From the NCBI GenBank assembly GCA_946811695.1, contig OX328128.1, positions 31,687,415 to 31,751,414 of the forward strand: DNA of 64,000 nt, in the 5' to 3' direction. Positions 58,044 to 64,000 of this stretch are shown here, piece after piece. The notes beneath the pieces are model-generated. The model worked only from the letters and a program-made list of their open reading frames with translations, had not been told where the DNA came from and did no database searches. Position 1 is the first letter of the stretch. Every line of letters begins with the position of its first letter. This DNA is from Gonocerus acuteangulatus. Lineage: Eukaryota; Arthropoda; Insecta; Hemiptera; Coreidae. The translations under genes and the position numbers were made by a program.

Positions 58044-58792
58044 GGTCTCCCGTAAGTGTCTAGTCATATTTTGGGAGGCGACCCTTAGGGGAACAAAAAA
58101 TGTTCTATGACGATTTTCCGAATTCTCACAAATAAGGGAGAAAACGTCGTTTTATTGTTTTTTCAAGACAAGCGTGGTTTTTGGAAGAATAATCAATGTA
58201 ACTCCGTCTCAGGTAATTCTAATAGAAGGAAAATGAAACTAATCGAATGCTGAGTAAATTTACTATAAGACATGTTTGGAGTAAACGTTAAAATGCTTGA
58301 ATTTAAGTATGTCTATATTACCAAACGAAAGCTATTTTAAATTTCCTGACATTTTCTTGATATTTCTTACCAGCGTTACTCCTCAATGGGCAAGATCTAA
58401 AATTTCCGGGTTTTAGAAAAACTTTTTCATTTAACCAGCTTTTCATTCATGTATTACAATCCTGTCTTATTGAAGTATGTGAACGATTTAGGAACAAAAG
58501 TTTAAAAAAAAAACATGGATCTGTGAAAACAAAATTCAATTTTTTTCATCAGTTTATTCAAAAAGCTTAAAAGAAATATTTACTTTTATAAATATTTACT
58601 TAAACATTAAGTAAATATTTACATAAAACAATAAAAAAAATACTTCCACGAAAATAAAAAAAATCCTAAAACACTAAATAAATAAAATACACATTCACTT
58701 TGAATTTATTAATTAATGAACCCCAACCATACATTAACCTCAAAAATTATCATTTTTACCTAGATTACGCATTTGAACACATTTTTGCAGGA

Positions 58793-58893
58793 CTATCTAC
58801 ATCTTATTTATTAGGGATGGGATATTAATTAACCACAACAAACACGCATGGGCTCACGCGAATCCCAGGGCGATGATAAATAAGATGTAGACA
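58793..58893. repeat. Short hairpin repeat
   Basis: tctacatcttatttat and ataaataagatgtaga are inverted about 65 bases apart, framing a GC-richer centre (cacgcatgggctcacgcga). Could be a very short MITE. Confidence 0.4.
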
Positions 58894-58953
58894 AAACCGT
58901 CGTTTCATTTATAACTGTGAATTCAATCTTATAAATATTACAAAGCGTTAAAA

Positions 58954-59196
58954 CTACATACTCTGTACATATCCTTTGTACAAGCCCAATATAGTCAAAG
59001 ATACTTCATTACAAATTTCCCGATAGGGGGCATGCCTCAGGGGAGACTGCGCACCTGAAATAGAGCAACAATTACCGATCTGACCGCTAGAATGCGGTCT
59101 TCGTATGCAAACACCTTTACCACCACAGCTATTTGCTACAACCATGTTATGGGCCTCGAAATAGTCTTCATGTACGCAATACAATGGTTCATTCAT
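58954..59196 (-). CDS. Short open frame of unknown status (80 codons)
   Basis: Starts MNEPLYCVHEDYFEAHN and has seven cysteines, several as pairs (SCGGKGVC, NCCS). No signal peptide, membrane segment or known domain is visible. Composition is more protein-like than neighbouring frames, but motifs such as attctagcggtc and ccccctatcggg on the same strand are typical of dispersed repeats, so it may be repeat sequence. I would not call a gene without transcript support. Confidence 0.25.
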   Translation of the reverse strand: MNEPLYCVHEDYFEAHNMVVANSCGGKGVCIRRPHSSGQIGNCCSISGAQSPLRHAPYREICNEVSLTILGLYKGYVQSM

Positions 59197-59501
59197 AGTC
59201 TAAAATCTCTCGCTTTAATGTTAAAATTCTTTTTCTACTGATTTCAGCTTAATATAAAATAGGATTGTGCTGATAACCAGAATCAAGTTATTCATTTAAT
59301 TTATAGAGTTGAGCAACTCTTTATAAAGGTGATTTTATATTTACGAAGAGTAGTTCAAAGTCAAAACAGAAAAATAATAATAATGCCATAAATACCTGAA
59401 TAAAATAAAATAAGAAGGAAATTAACAACTGCAACAAAGAAAATTAAAAAATATAGAGAATATAAATGAAATGATAATTATGTGTATATATATAAAGTAA
59501 A

Positions 59502-60283
59502 TCTATATATATAAAAATCACGTGTCTGTCTGTTTGTTTGTTCCTTATACAAATCTACACCGTTTGACCGATTTTGACCAAACTTGGAATAATGGTAGGC
59601 CTTGATACGAGAAATCTCCTAGGCTAGGTCAAAAAAATTCTACCAGCTGTCTGTCTGTATGTTTGTCCCTTATACAAATCCACACCGTTCGTCCGATTTC
59701 GACTAAACTCTGTACACATGTAGATCTTAATCTTGGAAGTGTCGTAGGCTAAGTCAAAAACGTCTTATAGGTGTCTGTCTGTATGTTTGTCCCTTATACA
59801 AATCCACACCGTTCGTCCGATTTCGACTAAACTCTGTACACATGTAGATCTTAATCTTGGAAGTGTCGTAGGCTAAGTCAAAAACGTCTTATAGGTGTCT
59901 GTCTGTATGTTTGTCCCTTATACAAATCCACACCGTTCGTCCGATTTTGACTAAACTCGGTACACAGGTAGATCTTAATCTGTGGAGTGCCGTAGGCTAG
60001 GTCAAAAAAATCTACCAGCTGTCTGTCTGTATGTTAGTCCCTTATACAAATCCACACCGTTAGACCAATTTTTACGAAACTTGGTATACATGTATGTCTT
60101 GATACGGGGGGTGTTATAGGTTAGGTCAAAGTCGTCTAGGACTCACAGTTGGGAGGCCACGGGTTCATAACAGCTACAGATTCGTGTTATTAGATTTTAA
60201 TAATACTTATTTGGTGTCTAATTTATTTAGGCTTTTCTATACGCAGAAAGTAGGCGTAGCATGGCACGCCGGGTAACGGCTAG
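59502..60283 (+). mobile_element. Complete Helitron-like non-autonomous element
   Basis: Begins A|TCTATATATATAAAAATC and ends gcacgccgggtaacgg-CTAG|T, matching Helitron termini (5' TC, 3' CTRR, insertion between A and T, GC-rich stem near the 3' end). Between them are five or so modules of 119-180 bases, each with gtgtctgtctgtatgtttgt and a ccgattttgac block; two adjacent modules (59658-59776, 59777-59895) are almost identical. No Rep/helicase frame. Relatives lie at 21137-24642 and 41655-42341. Confidence 0.65.
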
Positions 60284-60433
60284 TAAATAATATAATAAAC
60301 ATTGGACAATAAGGCAAGGGCTCAGATTGGTCGATTTTGCTCGTTAACGAACTCGTCCAATATTTTTTTATGGAAAAGCTATACACCATGTTTCATGGCA
60401 ATAAAACAAGTCGCCGCTATCGACACACACTCA

Positions 60434-60435
<2 letters not shown>

Positions 60436-60471
<36 letters not shown>
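60436..60471. repeat. (TA)n microsatellite
   Basis: TA tract directly left of hammerhead-like motif 10. The preceding 60330-60430 segment (gttaacgaactcgtccaat, gccgctatcgac) is related to the 3' part of family H. Confidence 0.9.
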
Positions 60472-60474
<3 letters not shown>

Positions 60475-60499
60475 GTTTTTTTTACGAAAAATACAGGTT

Positions 60500-60548
60500 A
60501 TACGCACGAAATGTTTCGTGCCTTTTTGCGCAACTCTTCAGGGGCACT
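60500..60548 (-). ncRNA. Hammerhead-like motif 10 (degenerate)
   Basis: Minus strand: GUGCCC-CUGAAGA, GUUGCGC...GGCAC, GAAAC-AUUUC-GUGCGUAU. Core boxes are kept and the flanks resemble motif 6, but stem I no longer pairs, stem II is imperfect and stem III has G-to-U damage. A decayed copy of the 44.8-kb type. Confidence 0.5.
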
Positions 60549-60599
60549 TTATAACCAGTCGAGGCAACGAATAATCGAAAACAGCTATAGACGAAAATG

Positions 60600-61660
60600 C
60601 TTGGAACAAAATTTTTGACATAGTTTGGGGGGAAGGGGGTAGAAGTTCCTATTTTTCGGATTTTCTCTTATATCTCGGAAACCATGCGTCCCAGCGACAT
60701 GACCATTCTATAACAAATGAAAGCTGATTAAATGTCCTACAAGTTCTACTTAATCAAGTTTTTCGATATATCTTTAAGATATATCCGCTTTAGAAATTCT
60801 TTAATTTTGGAAATTAATATATATTATTGAGGGGAATGTAATGCTCTACAATCCTATAATCGACATTAATTTTTTGGGTGAATTGTAGACGAGTTATCCT
60901 GTCAAAAAGAGCAACAAATGTGCGGTAAAAGTGTTTTTGCCTCGACTGAAGAGGATATTTCTTAAAACCAAATATTAAAATTTTTAAATATAATACCTAT
61001 AATAAAAATGGCTGTATGCTCCAATAAATATATTAAAATAATATTTAATTTTTCTTTTTTTTAAATTTCGTACGAGAATACAAATATGATAAAATCTTCC
61101 GGTTGAAAGAATTGCAGGAAAAGAATTAATTCCGGAAACTGAGGAAAAGACCAGCGCAATAATAAAATTTATGTCTGAGGTTCATTTATCCTGAAACATT
61201 TATTGAATGAGTTTTCCCTATCGATCCCGAGTGTGGGTAAATAAAAGTTACGAACAACATTTTGCAATATTTATCAGCCTGAACTCCGGTTGAGGATATT
61301 GTACAAGCGGTGGCTGCTTGATAGGACTCCCCCGAATATCAAACTACAATAACTGTCCCATCGGAGAGATAAAACTTTATTGAACATTCCAAAACTACGG
61401 GACATGAAACCAAAAGGGCCACTTCCCCTGCACTCTTCTAAATACTTCATGGAGAAAAATAAACTTTATGTAAGTCAAGATAATATTACTCTCAGACTGC
61501 TGAAACTACAGTTTTATATCGGCGAGGGGGGAGAGGGAGACTATCGGTCATTTGTGAGGGGGAGGGGGTCCGCCCGGTGGTTTAAGGACCCGGTCACGGA
61601 GCGAACATAATTATGTGGCTGCCGATGTGGGCCGCACAGATTCAAGGAAATAGGTTACGT
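60600..61660. other. No recognisable feature
   Basis: Unassigned; frames up to 76 residues without domains. Confidence 0.4.
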
Positions 61661-61670
61661 GACCTTACTT

Positions 61671-61720
61671 TGAGGAGTGCCACAGGGAACATCCCTAGGC
61701 ACCAAGCTGTCTCGCATCTG
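61671..61720 (+). pseudogene. Possible RT motif fragment
   Basis: The frame reads GVPQGTSLGTKLSR, close to the GVPQGSxLGPxLF block of LINE reverse transcriptases, preceded by a stop. Residues around it do not continue the domain, so this is either a tiny relic or chance. Confidence 0.3.
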
Positions 61721-62185
61721 TGGATGGATGGCATCTGTCGTCTCTTTCTGTATTCCCTTCCTTCAAAACACGTGCTACCATAAGGGGGAAACCATATTTA
61801 TGGTTGACATATCAATTCGTAGTCTTATTCCTTCCATGTCTTCTCCTTTGGAATTTAGCCTTTATTTGTGGAAATCCGTGTCCTTGACAAATATGACTTG
61901 TGGTTCTGCTTCGTGAATATTGTAACTTTTTTTTTTTTTGTATTCGTACGTTTTTTGTGATTTCAAGATTTACATAAAATAATCGAATTCTTTCAAACAG
62001 TTTTTTTTTACTTGCATACGAGCTTCGCATCATAGTCAATAAGCATATAAGAATTAAGTCTGTCTGAATTTATCGATTTTACTCAGCTGATTGACGCTAT
62101 ACGCAGTATTAACCTCAGTTTGGACGTAGCCATTGCACGGGAGGTTTCGCCTTAATACAATTAGGCTGAAATTTTTAGTTTATTG

Positions 62186-62242
62186 GGGTTTTTTAGCTCC
62201 TGAAGAGGCACCTAGGGTGTGAAACATGTAGAGGAAAAATAA
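62186..62242 (+). ncRNA. Hammerhead motif 11 (intact core)
   Basis: GCUC-CUGAAGA-G, stem II GCACC/GGGUGU with short UAG loop, GAAAC-AUGUA, GAGG. All invariant bases are present; H17 = A; stem I pairs CUC with GAG next to the core and UUUU with AAAA further out. No Penelope frame is nearby, so it is a solo terminal fragment. Confidence 0.7.
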
Positions 62243-62249
62243 ATTGACC

Positions 62250-63385
62250 TGACTTTGTTAATTCTCTTTTGTTGACCTTCTGCCTGAAAATATTGGATAA
62301 AACTGATTGAGAAAAATATGCAATACCTAATAAATAATATTTTGATTACTATACGGTTAAAGTAATTTTTACAGAAAATAACGCAAAAGCAATAGTTGTT
62401 GAATCAATCCACACCATTAAAAATATTAACAAGCTACACCTACATTATTAGAACGTACTTTTATATAACGCATTTTCTAGTAAATTTTTGGAACAGACAC
62501 TCTGATTATTTTATTTTTTTAATAGAAAGAATTTAAATTATTAGTTTTCTCTGCCTGAAATTGTCCTATCGAAATTAAAATTGTCCTTTTTGTAAGACAT
62601 TCGTTACAGTTTCCATCACTTGCATTCCAGTTCCCAAGGCTTTAGAAGATATTTTACAAAATATTTGACACGCTCAAAACTGTTCAGGTCTGTTCCTAAG
62701 ATATTTAGTTCAAATACTATCTCGTATCACCGCGCAAGCGCGAAAGCCGGCGGACACTTATTTGTAACGTATTTTTTTTTTCAGTTTAGTCATCGCTAAA
62801 GCCTATTTATGCTAAAATGGTTTTTAAGTTCGAAATGTATCGGGACTTTTATTTTTTATTTTTTCCTAATTATGCAGTGACGATGGATCTGTTCTTCTGA
62901 AATCGCCGGTTTCCCAATTAATAAAATCATTGGTGACTTATTTTTTCTCTTTATACATCAAATAGATCTATTTGACTTACACACATGCCGAGATGTTATT
63001 ACCTTCCAGCGATATTTGAGCACAAATTGATAGTAAGTAGAAGGTGTAATATGATACGTCATGTACTTTAGGGTGGAGTGTCTTTATTAAATAGGGCGTA
63101 TGGAGTTGTATACGTCTTTGCATATTCATTATCCAGTCCTAGCCTGTATTACAATGATTGTCTTACAATTCAAAACCATCTCCTATTTATGAGGCAGACT
63201 TATCGGAGTAAAGATTCGAAATGGTTTAACGTTAGATATTAAAGTCCTTCAGAGGAAGATGTAAAGGAGCCAAGAGGACTGAGTGAATAGCTTGTAACCA
63301 CCTGTTGGTATGGATAGGGTCTAATAGGATTAGCTTTAGACAATGTTATCTACACTAATGCCGTGAAGATGGCACTCGAAGCTGT
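62250..63385. other. No gene; small shared repeat
   Basis: 62755-62815 repeats, in reverse, the 14690-14790 segment. Otherwise unassigned AT-rich sequence. Confidence 0.4.
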
Positions 63386-63390
63386 GAAAC

Positions 63391-63391
<1 letters not shown>

Positions 63392-63481
<90 letters not shown>

Positions 63482-63497
63482 TCACACACACACACAC
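63392..63497. repeat. (CT)n(CA)n microsatellite
   Basis: Long CT tract followed by a short CA tract; the Leu/Ser frame is an artefact. Confidence 0.95.
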
Positions 63498-63499
63498 TC

Positions 63500-64000
63500 T
63501 CTCCTCCTTTACGGGCCCCCCTTAATATCTGATTTCACTACATGTACGAGCATTAACTGTATTATTTTCACCCATAATTTCTCTACCTGAGTCTGTACCT
63601 ACTCAATCTAACAAATTCTATCTCTCTCAGCTGTCTTCAACATCTTTGGCATTTCTTGCTATTGATGATCACTCAATCTTTAATATCAGCTTGTTATTGT
63701 TTCCTTTTTCCCGTTAAACATCATCCTGCCAAGATTTATACCAGTTTTTGTATACTTATACAAAAATAACATTGAGAACCTCAGATTCAAATCATTAATT
63801 CACAACATAGCTTGATGATAATCATCTTGCTACATTTCTGAGCATTTCCTTCACAGAAATGTAGTCTCTAAGAAATGGAACTTCCTCCCCCCCCCCCTAC
63901 GTAGGCCTCCAGATGCCTTGAATGTCTAACCGAAACGAAGAAATAAAACTCAAATGATTTACAAAATGTAGTTTAATTCAACGTACATCTCTATATCCCC
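63500..64000. other. No recognisable feature
   Basis: Unassigned sequence to the window edge. Confidence 0.4.

Overview
The window reads as gene-poor, AT-rich intergenic DNA from a eukaryote, most likely an invertebrate animal and plausibly an arthropod. The grounds are a dense mix of Penelope-like elements, non-LTR retrotransposon remnants, tRNA-derived SINEs, Helitron-type and mariner/hAT-type DNA elements, fold-back elements and long (TA)n, (GA)n and (CT)n microsatellites. There is one assembly gap (6795-6994). I see no convincing host gene, rRNA, functional tRNA, operon or CRISPR array. The species is an open guess. Nearly all long open frames are simple repeats read as protein.

Layout. 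1-919: large fold-back repeat running off the left edge. 1.2-4.4 kb: a LINE C-terminal remnant split by a hairpin-ended, microsatellite-bearing element (called family H here), then a second H copy. 5.6-11.1 kb: several tRNA-derived SINEs. 11.0-12.3 kb: a 40-bp minisatellite. 13.1-18.8 kb: a G/C-hairpin repeat, a third H copy, LINE and SINE pieces, and a fourth H copy that carries a MITE in its (TA)n tract. 19.3-26.2 kb: nested repeats (MITE, 340-bp direct repeats around a 470-bp module, Helitron-like DNA, a 740-bp fold-back and a LINE 3' end). 26.3-28.1 kb: a decayed Penelope GIY-YIG frame and hammerhead motifs. 32-39 kb: RNase H, mariner and second-transposase pseudogenes. 40.5-44.7 kb: MITE, Helitron-like element, and a 1.37-kb TIR element. 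44.8-47.1 kb: the best-preserved gene, a 5'-truncated Penelope-like RT plus GIY-YIG frame between inverted repeats that carry hammerhead motifs. 48.5-49.9 kb: a 1.37-kb fold-back with a hammerhead motif at each end. 50.3-54.0 kb: a 3.67-kb hAT-type fold-back with an exact 8-bp target duplication, filled with inverted arrays of a 24-bp repeat. 55-64 kb: decayed protein remnants, a complete Helitron-like element, two further hammerhead motifs and microsatellites.

The most interesting signal is a set of twelve hammerhead-ribozyme-like motifs on both strands between 24.7 and 62.2 kb. They range from apparently intact to clearly broken. Most sit at ends of Penelope-type or fold-back repeats; some stand alone. 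Hammerheads in Penelope terminal repeats are known, so the novelty would lie in the density here, the paired head-to-head arrangement without an RT, and the natural series of broken and intact cores. The second candidate system is the hAT fold-back whose arms are expanded 24-bp arrays.
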